This document shows positions 36,461 to 43,609 of a stretch of 64,000 nucleotides of DNA, in pieces. Made by a program: the position numbers and the translations under genes. Position 1 is the stretch's first letter. Every line of letters begins with the position of its first letter. The notes under the pieces are model-generated. The model made no database searches, was not told the DNA's origin, and saw only the letters and a program-made list of their open reading frames with translations. The stretch spans positions 2,914,001-2,978,000 of the forward strand of contig NZ_CP027236.1 in assembly GCF_002999235.1 (NCBI RefSeq), read 5' to 3'. Source of the stretch: Actinomyces sp. oral taxon 897 (GTDB lineage Bacteria > Actinomycetota > Actinomycetes > Actinomycetales > Actinomycetaceae).

Positions 36461-37405
36461 GTGACCGACCTTCCCGATCCGATCAGCAGGCGCGACCGGC
36501 AGAGACAGACCCGCGAGGCCATCGTCTTCGCCGCACGCGCGGCCTTCGCCGAGGACGGCTACCACGGGGCCCGGCTCGACCAGATCGCCCGGGCCGCAGG
36601 CTTCTCCAAGGGGGCCGTGTACTCCAACTTCGCAGGCAAGGCCGAGCTGTTCCTGGCGGTCCTGGACAAGAACATCGAGGACTCCATGTCCCGTGGCTGG
36701 AACGCCTACGACCAGGCCCCGGTGGACATCTCCGGCAATGACGAGATCGCCGCGGCCATTAAGGGCTTCGCCCTGGCCAGCCTGGAGTTCATTGCGGTGG
36801 CCGCCCGCGACGAGCACCTCAGCGAGCAGGTCGCGCAGCGGCTCGACCAGGTGGTCGGCCTCTACGCCGCCGTCGTGGAGTCCTCGCGCCGCGCCTCGGC
36901 CGACCAGGCGGCAGACGCCTCGGACGCCGGGACCGGGGATGTTGAGGTCACGAAGACGGGGGCCGGTGCCAGCGGTACCAGGCCCGGGACCGAGGAGACT
37001 GAGGCCACGGAGGCCGGGGCTGGGGAGGCCGGTGCCGGGGCCGGTGGGACCAGACCCGATGGGGCCAGGCCCGGGGAGGCCGGTGCCAGGACCAGGGACC
37101 CGGCAGAGGACGTGGGAAGCGGGAAGACGGAGGACCCCCTCACCAGCGAGCAGCTCGGGGCGCTCCTGGCCGCCCTGGACCAGGGGGCAGCCGTCCTGTC
37201 CCTGGCCGGCAGCACCGCCCTCGACCAGTCCCTCCTGCAGGCGGGGATACTCAGGCTGCTGGAGCCGGGGCGGGCGGCGGGGGCGGAACCCGCCTCTGAC
37301 GGGGAGGGGGAGACGGCCCTCCACCACCGGGTCATCCGCGAGCGCGTCGCCCAGGCGCTCGCGGTCCGGGCGGCCGGGGAGGAGGAGCGCGGCGGACGGC
37401 CCTGA
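36461..37405 (+). CDS. TetR-family regulator of the adjacent ABC-2 transporter
   Basis: A 314-residue protein, about 100 longer than typical. The N-terminal TetR helix-turn-helix reads REAIVFAARAAFAEDGYHGA then RLDQIARAAGFSKGAVYSNF (about residues 20-59). The ligand domain contains a Gly/Thr/Glu-rich insertion (about 160-225) of repeated GAGEAGAGAGGTRP-type sequence that looks like recent expansion and may be a linker. It is divergently arranged with the ABC genes and shares their operator. It starts at GTG 36461, likely leaderless. Confidence 0.88.
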   Translation: MTDLPDPISRRDRQRQTREAIVFAARAAFAEDGYHGARLDQIARAAGFSKGAVYSNFAGKAELFLAVLDKNIEDSMSRGWNAYDQAPVDISGNDEIAAAIKGFALASLEFIAVAARDEHLSEQVAQRLDQVVGLYAAVVESSRRASADQAADASDAGTGDVEVTKTGAGASGTRPGTEETEATEAGAGEAGAGAGGTRPDGARPGEAGARTRDPAEDVGSGKTEDPLTSEQLGALLAALDQGAAVLSLAGSTALDQSLLQAGILRLLEPGRAAGAEPASDGEGETALHHRVIRERVAQALAVRAAGEEERGGRP

Positions 37406-37641
37406 GGCCTGCGCGGCTGCCGGGTCGGGGTAGCGGAGACGGCGCCTGGACCCGTGCGTCCTAGGCGTCCTGGGCGTGAGTTGGCTCCGGGGCTGGGCGT
37501 GAGACCGTACCTGGGTGCGCCCCAGGCGCCCTGAGTGAGTCGGCAGCCCCGAACGGCCTCTGGGCTGCGTACGGCATACACCCACTGAGGCTCTCCGGGT
37601 ACGCGCGTGGTGCGGTACGCTCGCTGCGAGGAGGACCGCCC

Positions 37642-37908
37642 GTGAGTGACCCGTACTTCCCCTTCCGTCCCGACCTGTGGTGGCCTGACCTGTTCGAGCC
37701 GCTGAGCCCGGCCGAGCGCGAGGAGCTCATTGAGGGCCTGGCCGTCAACTGGCACGAGGGCTGGGTACCCAACCGCGCCGACGTCGAGGACTACCTGGCC
37801 CTCACGGCCGGCACCACCACCCTGGACGAGCTCGTCCAACGCTACCGCGACCAGGCCACCGCCCGACGTGCGGCCGACCGCGCCTCGGCGCCTGCCGCTC
37901 GTGGCTGA
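37642..37908 (+). CDS. VbhA-like antitoxin candidate
   Basis: An 88-residue acidic protein: SPAEREELIEGLAVNWHEGW (residues 22-41), then VPNRADVEDYLALTAGTTTL and DELVQRYRD. This order resembles VbhA-type antitoxins that block Fic AMP-transferases by an inhibitory helix; the canonical [S/T]xxxE[G/N] appears only as VNWHEG, so the inhibitory Ser/Thr is absent. AGGAGG precedes GTG 37642. It overlaps the Fic remnant that follows by eight bases, the usual antitoxin-toxin arrangement. Confidence 0.5.
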   Translation: MSDPYFPFRPDLWWPDLFEPLSPAEREELIEGLAVNWHEGWVPNRADVEDYLALTAGTTTLDELVQRYRDQATARRAADRASAPAARG

Positions 37909-38191
37909 GCAGTCCGGCTGGCGTGAGTACTTCTACCCCGAGACGCTCGAGCACGCCGACGGCGTCGTCCAGGGGACGCTGCGCAACCTCCTGGGTGAGC
38001 GCGACGACGAGCGCCTGGCCGCTGCCGAGTACCCCCTGGCCCGCTACCGCGCCCACCAGCTGCGCCTCGACCCCGCCCTGGTCACGCCCCCACCCGACCA
38101 GCGGCGCCCGGGCCCCACCCGGGGCGCCTCGCCAGCCGCCGGGCCACCCGGCCCCGGCGCACGTCGCACCGGCCGGGGCCCGACCCTGTAG
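37901..38191 (+). pseudogene. Truncated Fic toxin remnant
   Basis: GTG at 37901 opens a 96-residue frame. Its start, YFYPETLEHADGVVQGTLRN then LLGERDDERLAAAEYPLARY, resembles the N-terminus of Fic/DOC proteins (YPGT...LRNKLGI...LAEAE). The catalytic core with HxFx(D/E)GNGRxxR is missing; after residue 65 the sequence becomes Pro/Arg-rich and noncoding in character. I read it as a toxin gene cut by deletion, leaving its antitoxin. A family relation on this short stretch is moderate evidence only. Confidence 0.45.
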
Positions 38192-38406
38192 GACGGGTGC
38201 CCCTAGTCCTGGTCATCGAGTCGTGCCATGCACGCCCAGGGCCTGTCCGAGCGCGCCATCACCGAGCACGCCCGCCCCCGCCGGAGGCCGGTATAAGACC
38301 GGCCCCCACGACGTGGCATACTCAGGGGGCCTTCTCCGGCACCTCCTCCCGGAACACCCAGTGTCCTTGCCGGGGAGGCCTAGGAGCCAGGGAGGAGGTG
38401 GGGGCC

Positions 38407-38541
38407 GTGTCCAAGCCGCGAGGCAGGAGCCACAGGGGCAAGGGAACGGCCCGGAAGGTGAGCGAGATCCTGAACAGTATCGCTCGCCTGGTCCGGGCCG
38501 TCAGTGTCCTTGTGGATGCCCTCGGCAGGTGGCTCAGCTGA
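38407..38541 (+). CDS. Small cationic amphipathic peptide, module 1
   Basis: A 44-residue peptide from GTG with an almost perfect Shine-Dalgarno AGGAGGTG (38393-38400) six bases upstream. The N-terminal half is basic (SKPRGRSHRGKGTARK); the C-terminal half EILNSIARLVRAVSVLVDAL then GRWLS is a hydrophobic or amphipathic helix. Module 2 has the same design and an equal-length helix bounded by EI and LG. Both are followed by an identical 49-bp repeat. It could be a membrane-active toxin (type I toxin-like), a leaderless bacteriocin or a small regulator; no family recognised. Confidence 0.6.
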   Translation: MSKPRGRSHRGKGTARKVSEILNSIARLVRAVSVLVDALGRWLS

Positions 38542-38554
38542 AACCGCCCGCCAA

Positions 38555-38603
38555 GGGACCCATCCGGTTGCCGCCGGGTGGGTCCCCACCATTATGTCCC
38601 ACC
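38555..38603. repeat. 49-bp hairpin repeat, copy 1
   Basis: It starts 13 bases after the module 1 stop and is identical, 49 of 49, to 38990-39038. GGGACCCATCCGG pairs with CCGGGTGGGTCCC, so it may be a terminator or a stabilising 3' end; CCACCATTATGTCCCACC completes it. Confidence 0.9.
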
Positions 38604-38844
38604 ATGATCACACGCGTCCACTACCCGGTCACCGGCGGCCACGGTCCGGGGCCTGCTACAGGGCCGGGCCCCGGCGGAGGCACTCGTCCGTGCTGACCAC
38701 ACCCCGCCTGGCGCCACCACCACGTGGGCCACGGGCACCACGGCCCCGTGCGATGATGGGCAGGCCTTCCTTGAGGCGGATCACCCCCGACACCTCCCGT
38801 TTGTTCGACGGGGCGTCGATCCACCGGAAGGAGGTGAGGGGACT

Positions 38845-38982
38845 GTGCGCCAGCGTCCGCCGCGCCACGCGGCTCCCAGGGGCCCAGGACAGCGCAGGAC
38901 CCCGACGTGGTGCGAGATCGTTAGCGCGCTCGCAGCCGTCGCCGGGGTCCTGATCCGTTTGTTCGAGATCCTCGGGGCCTGA
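38845..38982 (+). CDS. Small cationic amphipathic peptide, module 2
   Basis: A 45-residue peptide from GTG with the full anti-Shine-Dalgarno match AAGGAGGTGA (38828-38837) seven bases upstream. The basic, Pro-rich N-terminus (RQRPPRHAAPRGPGQRRT) is followed by EIVSALAAVAGVLIRLFEIL then GA. The EI...LG helix has the same 21-residue length as in module 1 although the sequence has diverged, arguing for an old duplication kept under selection. The identical 49-bp hairpin follows after seven bases. Confidence 0.6.
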   Translation: MRQRPPRHAAPRGPGQRRTPTWCEIVSALAAVAGVLIRLFEILGA

Positions 38983-38989
38983 GCCCCTC

Positions 38990-39038
38990 GGGACCCATCC
39001 GGTTGCCGCCGGGTGGGTCCCCACCATTATGTCCCACC
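38990..39038. repeat. 49-bp hairpin repeat, copy 2
   Basis: Identical to 38555-38603. It lies between module 2 and the convergent gene ending at 39062, so it may terminate transcription from both sides. Confidence 0.9.
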
Positions 39039-39061
39039 CTCCCACCGGTGTCCACCACCAT

Positions 39062-39457
39062 CTACCGGTCCCACGGGGCGGCGCCCAGGGACTCGCGCAC
39101 CGCCCTGCGCTCCAGGGCCTCGAAGACCGCCTCGGCCCGGGCCTCCTCGGCCAGGGCTACCCGCGCCCCGGCCAGGCGGGCGGCGTCCACCACACCCAGC
39201 CCCCCGGGGCACGACCCCAGCAGCTCGACCAGGCTCTCGACGTCCTCCACCACGCCCCACGCCTCGGCCCGCTCCACCGGCGGCACCACCACCGGCGGGC
39301 CCGACAGGACCCCCCACAGGACCCGGGACAGGACCGCGGCCCGCCCCGCACGCTCCCGGTCCTGCCCGTCCCACCCCGTGACCAGGACGGTGGCGATCAG
39401 CCCCCGCACCCACGGGCACGCCCCCGCCGCCACCAGGTCCTCATCCTCGACACCCAT
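39062..39457 (-). CDS. Hypothetical soluble protein
   Basis: A 131-residue protein I do not recognise. It begins MGVEDEDLVAAGACPWVRGL and is mostly Val/Ala/Leu/Glu-rich, with a predicted long C-terminal helix (ALAEEARAEAVFEALERRAV). ATG at 39457 has GAGGAGG five bases upstream, which decides this start against the frame opening at 39676. It is convergent with the small-peptide modules and co-oriented with the nucleotidyltransferase pair. The 234-bp gap upstream of it shows no other gene. Confidence 0.6.
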   Translation of the reverse strand: MGVEDEDLVAAGACPWVRGLIATVLVTGWDGQDRERAGRAAVLSRVLWGVLSGPPVVVPPVERAEAWGVVEDVESLVELLGSCPGGLGVVDAARLAGARVALAEEARAEAVFEALERRAVRESLGAAPWDR

Positions 39458-39691
39458 ACCAGCCTCCTCGGAAACTCCCCGGGCCCGCCCCCACGGGCGG
39501 ACACCACCATCCTCACCCACCCCGCCACCGGGCCGCCACCCCCTGTGGACAGGCCAGGCCCATGGGACCAGGCGCTCCACAGGCAGGTGGCTACCACTCG
39601 CCCCAGGACGACTCACAGGGCTACACTGCCCGGCCCCATCACCCGGCGGGCGTGCGCCGCTGGCCGGGTGGGGCATGTGGCAGCGGGCCCG

Positions 39692-40240
39692 TCAGGTGCG
39701 GGCGGCCTGGGCCCTCTCGGCGACCTCGTAGGCGATGTACCGGTGGCGGGGCAGGAGCAGGCGTGCGGGGTAGGTGCGCTCCAGGAGCTCAATGACCTGC
39801 TCGACGGAGGTGTACCCCGCGGCGTCGAACAGGCGGACGGCGTCGTCGGTGTCGCGCTGGCCGCGTCCTGAGAAGATCTTCATGGCCAGCAGGTACTCCG
39901 GTGAGGGGACCTGGACCAGGAGCGACTCGGACCTGAGGACGGTGCGTGGGGACTTGTCGGTGCCGGGCATGAACCCCTTAGCGGCGTCGTTGAGCCAGTC
40001 CCTCTGGAGCCCGTGCGCCAGGGCGATGACCTCGGCGGTCTCGCGTACGACGGAGCCAGGCCTGAAGACCGCGTCCAGGTCGCGGGTGGTGCGGGTGGTG
40101 TCGTAGGCCAGGGCCATGGCCGCCCCGCCCACGACGAACAGCTGGGCCCTCTGACCCCGGGCGGCCAGGCGGTCGGACAGCTCGGTCAGGAGGGCGCGGA
40201 TGTCGTCGGTGGTCAGGTCCGGCCCGGTGCGGGTGGTCAT
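39692..40240 (-). CDS. Nucleotidyltransferase-fold protein (DUF6036/AbiEii-like)
   Basis: A 182-residue protein with the nucleotidyltransferase signature FVVGGAAMALAYDTTRTTRD then LDAVF (about residues 35-58; Gly-Gly then D-x-D), followed by LLAMKIFSGRGQRDTDDAVRL, typical of DUF6036/AbiEii-like enzymes. Such proteins act as toxins or modifying enzymes in toxin-antitoxin and phage-defence pairs. It overlaps the preceding gene by four bases (ATGA), an intimate two-gene operon. Whether it is active or toxic is not shown. Confidence 0.75.
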   Translation of the reverse strand: MTTRTGPDLTTDDIRALLTELSDRLAARGQRAQLFVVGGAAMALAYDTTRTTRDLDAVFRPGSVVRETAEVIALAHGLQRDWLNDAAKGFMPGTDKSPRTVLRSESLLVQVPSPEYLLAMKIFSGRGQRDTDDAVRLFDAAGYTSVEQVIELLERTYPARLLLPRHRYIAYEVAERAQAART

Positions 40241-40740
40241 GCTCGCCCCAGGGCCCGGTGGGTGATGAACACGCCGTGGCGGCGGAAGGCCTTAGGGCCG
40301 TGGTGCGTGGCCTCGTGGCGATCCATCTCGAGCAGGTCGGGGTACCAGGTGGTGGTACGCGCGGGGTCCCCGGCCCAGGCGGGGGCCTCCCAGCCGTCGC
40401 GCTCGGCGAGGTGCTCGGCCAGGGCCGCCAGGGCGGCGTCGACCTGCTGGGCGCCGGTGGGGGCCGGTTCCTCGGCGAAGACCCGAGCGGCCTCCTGGGC
40501 CCCGCCCCAGCGCAGGGTGGAGGTGTAGTCGTCCAGGGTCTGCAGGACGCAGAAGCGCCACAGGTCGTCCAGAGTGTCGCCACGGGCCAGCATGGCCGGG
40601 CACCAGGCCGCGTTGCCGGCGGCGGTGTGGACCATACCCCGCTCGTCCGGGACGAGCCGGGGCTCAGGGGCGGTCCTGGCCAGGGCGATGAGCTCACCGA
40701 CACTGAGGAACCCTCCCCGGTCACCCTCTGCCACTCCCAC
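40237..40740 (-). CDS. Partner protein of the nucleotidyltransferase
   Basis: A 167-residue protein, family not recognised. It contains [16 protein letters not shown] near the start, a Trp-rich middle ([20 protein letters not shown]), and ends with [23 protein letters not shown] at 40740 has AGGAGG six bases upstream; the longer frame to 40806 runs into a repeat array. By position (first gene, overlapping the nucleotidyltransferase) it would be the antitoxin or regulator of a TA-like pair, but no DNA-binding motif is obvious. Confidence 0.65.
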   Translation of the reverse strand: MGVAEGDRGGFLSVGELIALARTAPEPRLVPDERGMVHTAAGNAAWCPAMLARGDTLDDLWRFCVLQTLDDYTSTLRWGGAQEAARVFAEEPAPTGAQQVDAALAALAEHLAERDGWEAPAWAGDPARTTTWYPDLLEMDRHEATHHGPKAFRRHGVFITHRALGRA

Positions 40741-40772
40741 GATCCCCTCCTGGTGGTTACGGTCCCGACGCT

Positions 40773-40925
40773 CTCCTGGTCCCCGAGGGTACCCGAGGCA
40801 GAGCACCCGTCGGGGTCTCAGGACGCCGGGGTTTCTCCTAGTCCTCGAGGGTACCCGAGGCAGGGTATTGCGGGCTTCTCGGCCTGGTCCCGGGAGTGCC
40901 TGGTCCCGAGGGGGCCCAGGGCAGG
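40773..40925. repeat. Three-copy array, 62-bp period
   Basis: CTCCTGGTCCCCGAGGGTAC then CCGAGGCAG starts at 40773 and 40835, with a weaker copy at 40897. It lies directly upstream of the nucleotidyltransferase operon. Confidence 0.75.
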
Positions 40926-41037
40926 GACCGCCCTCGACCAGATCCCGGGCGCTGGTCAGGGCGTCGGTGTAGCTGGCGGGCAGGTGCGCGGAGACATAGG
41001 TGTCAGCCGCCTCCGGGGTCGTAATCGCCTCGAAGCC
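40926..41037 (-). pseudogene. Coding-like fragment without a start
   Basis: The frame reading GFEAITTPEAADTYVSAHLP then ASYTDALTSARDLVEG has coding-like composition. It has no start codon, and continues into the repeat array. It is probably the remains of a gene that followed the one ending at 41040. Confidence 0.3.
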
Positions 41038-41039
41038 GG

Positions 41040-41384
41040 TCAGACGCCGAATATTGCGACAGCCTCGGCGGTCGGGGGAGGGATACTCGGATCGATGATG
41101 TCCTCGATGGTGATCTCATTCTCGATCGGGACCCTGAGGCGCTCTGCCAGAACAGCTCGCGTCGCCTTAGGACCGGGGTAGCCATCGACGTCGACCACGA
41201 GCGGGTAGCCCAGAGCGGCGACCTCGGGGAAGTTGTCCTCGACGTCCCACCAGGCGGTGATGTCACCGTCTCGTGTGAAGTGGCCCTCAAGGACGCTGGC
41301 GACCTGGGCGCGCGTGGGGCCGGAGCCGATGTACAGCGTGTACTCGGTGCCGGTATCCCAGTCATCGGTGTCCATGTCACTCAT
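41040..41384 (-). CDS. Hypothetical acidic protein
   Basis: A 114-residue strongly acidic protein, not recognised. It begins MSDMDTDDWDTGTEYTLYIG and ends TIEDIIDPSIPPPTAEAVAI then FGV. The middle (HFTRDGDITAWWDVEDNFPE, VAALGYPLVVDVDGYPG) resembles small immunity or anti-restriction-type proteins in charge and size, but that is impression only. GGAG lies five bases before ATG 41384. It is less GC-rich than neighbours, adjacent to the CRISPR remnant. Confidence 0.55.
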   Translation of the reverse strand: MSDMDTDDWDTGTEYTLYIGSGPTRAQVASVLEGHFTRDGDITAWWDVEDNFPEVAALGYPLVVDVDGYPGPKATRAVLAERLRVPIENEITIEDIIDPSIPPPTAEAVAIFGV

Positions 41385-41475
41385 CACGTCTCCGGTGTAG
41401 CTCCTGGTCGTCCGGGAGGAGAACCACGACCTCGTCTACCTGGTCCCCGCTCTGGGAGAGCACAGACAAAGCACC

Positions 41476-41941
41476 GGATCATCCCCGCTTGCTCAAGGTC
41501 AGTGAAGCGGGGCCCATTCCCGGGCGTTCATAGATGCCTCTTCCGAGGACATCGGCCTCTTATTTCAAGGCTGGTCCAGGGGGAATCCCCGCTTCGCAGC
41601 TGACTCTACACCGGATCATCCCCGCTTGCACAGGGTTAGCGACACGCGTGTCACCGTCGCGCTCGACGGCCGGGGACCATCCCCGCGCAAGCGGGGTTAG
41701 CTGGCTCCGCAAGATAGTTGCCTGGCTCTTCGCCGGATTATCCCAGCTCGCGCGGGGTTAGCTCCGGGACTGGGTTGCGGCCCTGCTCCCAGCTCGGATC
41801 ATCCCCGCCGCGGGGTTAGCCCCAGGGCCGTACCAGGGCTACGTAGTTGGGCGGATTATCCCAGCTCGCGCGGGGTTATCGCCGAGGCGGGCACGACCCA
41901 GTTGCGGTCGATCGGATTATCCCAGCTGGCGCGGGGTTATC
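41476..41941 (-). CRISPR. Decayed type I-E CRISPR array, no cas genes
   Basis: Repeats of 28 nt at 41476-41503, 41613-41640, 41674-41701, 41735-41762, 41796-41820 (25 nt), 41853-41880 and 41914-41941. Five spacers are 33, 33, 33, 32 and 33 nt; the 41504-41612 interval has lost repeat structure. Read on the minus strand the repeat is close to the E. coli I-E repeat (ACCCCGCGCCAGCTGGGATA then ATCC), so the leader side is near 41942 and decay is at the distal end, as expected. Four leader-side repeats have a stem mismatch (CCCAGC opposite GCGGGG). Confidence 0.9.
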
Positions 41942-42252
41942 CTTGGGGATCCTTGGGATTCCAACGGTCCTGAAGTCTACCAGACCCCGGTTTCCCTCAC
42001 TGCCGACCCGGCGCCCGCTCGGTGGCACTGCGGTCGCACCGCCGACTGGCCGCGACAGATCGTGACTGCCTCGGCAGCCTGATTGGTGACCTGGTCGGGG
42101 TGGCGCCCGGCAGCCGCCCGTCGCCACCAGCCGTAGCCCGGCCCAGGGCCTGCTGCCCCGCCCCGCATCTGGGGTGCTATGGCACCGCCAGCCCGCCTCG
42201 CCCCGCACCTGGGGTTCTATGCACGGCCCCGGCGGTGGTGGGCGGACGGTTC

Positions 42253-42383
42253 TGTCGCAGTCTGAGGATCAGAGCCGACCCCACCTCGTTCTCACCTTTG
42301 TGCACCCAATGTCCACGCAGGTCAGGGGCCTGGGGCCCGGCGCGGCAGAGAGTGCCCACTGCTCTGATCCTCAGACTGCGACA
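42253..42383. mobile_element. MITE-like 131-bp element with 23-bp perfect inverted ends
   Basis: TGTCGCAGTCTGAGGATCAG then AGC (42253-42275) is exactly inverted at 42361-42383, enclosing 85 nt without a gene. No target duplication is evident. It overlaps the 3' end of the integrase-remnant frame. A large transcription hairpin is the alternative. Confidence 0.55.
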
Positions 42384-42742
42384 CGCACACGAACCGGGCC
42401 AGCAGACAGGCGGCAGACCATCCAGGAGACCGCATAGAACCACCCGAGTCCGCGCCACGAAAGACCAGGAACCCCCACCCTCGTAAATCGATCTCGTCCC
42501 GCTCGCGCTATAGGCGAGGGAGAAGTCGCAAGAAGGGGTGTGGCCTGTCTCGCCGTCGCCTGTGCCGGGTAGGCGAGGGGGCGTAGGCGCCCGACATGAC
42601 CGTGCCCTGCTCGTAGAGGATGTCGTAGCGCACCGCGGTATCTACCCGCTAGGGGCCGTGCCGTACTGTCCGGGACGCCGCGGCCGTCCACCTTCCCTGG
42701 GAGTCTGTAGACCGATCCCTCCCCGTTGGCCTTCCTGCCCAT
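42371..42742 (-). pseudogene. Tyrosine-integrase N-terminal remnant
   Basis: The frame begins MGRKANGEGSVYR, the characteristic start of actinobacterial phage and ICE tyrosine integrases, then loses similarity. A shifted frame reads DSQGRWTAAAS, as if frameshifted within the arm-binding domain, and a third frame reads VRYDILYEQGTVMSGAYAP. No catalytic R-H-R-Y region exists. It starts 140 bp from the 3' end of tRNA-Lys, the normal place for an integrase of a tRNA-inserted element. Confidence 0.5.
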
Positions 42743-42882
42743 CGGCGCCCCTATCCTTCCGGCACCAGTGCAGCAGTCGGTGCAGCAGTACCTATCGCGC
42801 TATGGAGTCTATAGAGCGCTACAGGGTGCTGAGTAGGGTGGGAGACGGGCGGGACACCAGCGTCTACCTGGCACCCGGGCGG

Positions 42883-42956
42883 TGCCCCCCGTGGGGCTCG
42901 AACCCACGACCTTCGGATTAAAAGTCCGCAGCTCTGACCGACTGAGCTAGAGGGGC
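42883..42956 (-). tRNA. tRNA-Lys (TTT)
   Basis: Reverse-strand cloverleaf: acceptor GCCCCTC pairs with GGGGGGC (one T-G), the anticodon loop CTTTTAA gives TTT, and the T-arm is GTGGGTTCGAGCCCCAC. CCA is not encoded. Its 3' end faces the integrase remnant and accessory island. Confidence 0.96.
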
Positions 42957-43170
42957 GTACGGGGTCGGAGGTGGGCCGACGCCGGTGCGGGCCCAGCATA
43001 GCGAGCTTGACGTAGTGCCGATAGTGGTCCGTTGGCGAGCTCACCGTTCTGCCAGCAGGCTCACCACCCAGGCGGCGGGCTCCGGACTGCCACGTCCTCG
43101 ATCGGGATGAGGGCGGCAGGCTTACCGCCCGGCCAGCAGGCTGGCGGCGGCCGGTGTCAGCGACCTGGGC

Positions 43171-43230
43171 GGCCGCGCGCTCCAGACCGGCGTGCTCCAG
43201 ACCGGCGTGCTCCAGACCGGCGCGCTCCAG
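43171..43230. repeat. Four 15-bp tandem units
   Basis: ACCGGCGTGCTCCAG and variants repeat four times without gaps, in the gap between tRNA-Lys and the peptide-ABC operon. No gene is supported in 42957-43387. Confidence 0.8.
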
Positions 43231-43273
43231 ACCGTCACACGGGTGGCGTCGGTATGGGAGTCTACCCTACGCG

Positions 43274-43290
43274 GTCTCATAAAGTGAGAC
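43274..43290. promoter_or_regulatory. Palindrome upstream of the peptide-ABC operon
   Basis: GTCTCATAAAGTGAGAC has perfect 6-bp arms, about 98 bp before the first gene. It is a candidate operator, or a remnant hairpin. Confidence 0.45.
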
Positions 43291-43387
43291 GTTGTGCGAG
43301 GTGCTGTGCAGGTAGCCACTCCTCTAGTAGCGTGACCTGTAACCTATTCGTCGCGGTACGTCGCCGCTGGTTGAGAGGGTTAGTGCC

Positions 43388-43609
43388 ATGAGGAGAGTCG
43401 TCGTTGCTGTCGCTGTGGCCGTCCTGGGTGTGGCCGGATGCGTCGGTGTCGGTACCAGCGTCGGTGTCGCAGCGGCTACGCCGACGCACCCGGACGTCGT
43501 GTCCGGCTGGTGGCAGCCCGGAGGGGAGCCCAGGCCGCGTAACTGCTGGTACGTGGACCGCTTCCACAGGGCCTGCCTGCTGGGCGACGGCGGATCGGTC
43601 TCCGCGTGA
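43388..43609 (+). CDS. Small secreted peptide or lipoprotein of an ABC cassette
   Basis: A 73-residue precursor. The signal sequence MRRVVVAVAVAVLGVAGC offers a lipobox-like VAGC (Cys18), but VGVAAA (25-30) also suits signal peptidase I, which would release a 43-residue peptide (31-73) rich in Trp and with two cysteines (NCWY, RACL) able to form a disulfide. The stop overlaps the FtsX gene start (GTGA), so expression is coupled. Layout resembles lactococcin-972-like loci (peptide, permease, ATPase), but the peptide itself does not match that family. Function is inferred only. Confidence 0.65.
   Translation: MRRVVVAVAVAVLGVAGCVGVGTSVGVAAATPTHPDVVSGWWQPGGEPRPRNCWYVDRFHRACLLGDGGSVSA

Noticed and set aside
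41504..41612. AATCCCCGCTTCGCAGCTGAC near 41585 as a further CRISPR repeat
   Set aside because: Only 31 bp before the next repeat and poorly matched; at best a deletion scar.
42159..42221. Two CCCCGCAYCTGGGGT copies as extra CRISPR repeats
   Set aside because: Spacing is 40 bp, not 61, and similarity to the I-E repeat is limited to the CCCCGC...GGGG stem.
43122..43319. Minus-strand frame with VWSTP repeats
   Set aside because: The repeats come from the 15-bp tandem DNA units; no ribosome site and unusual composition.
43388..43609. Calling the small peptide a lactococcin-972 bacteriocin
   Set aside because: Gene order is similar, but the peptide shares none of the family's conserved residues that I can see.
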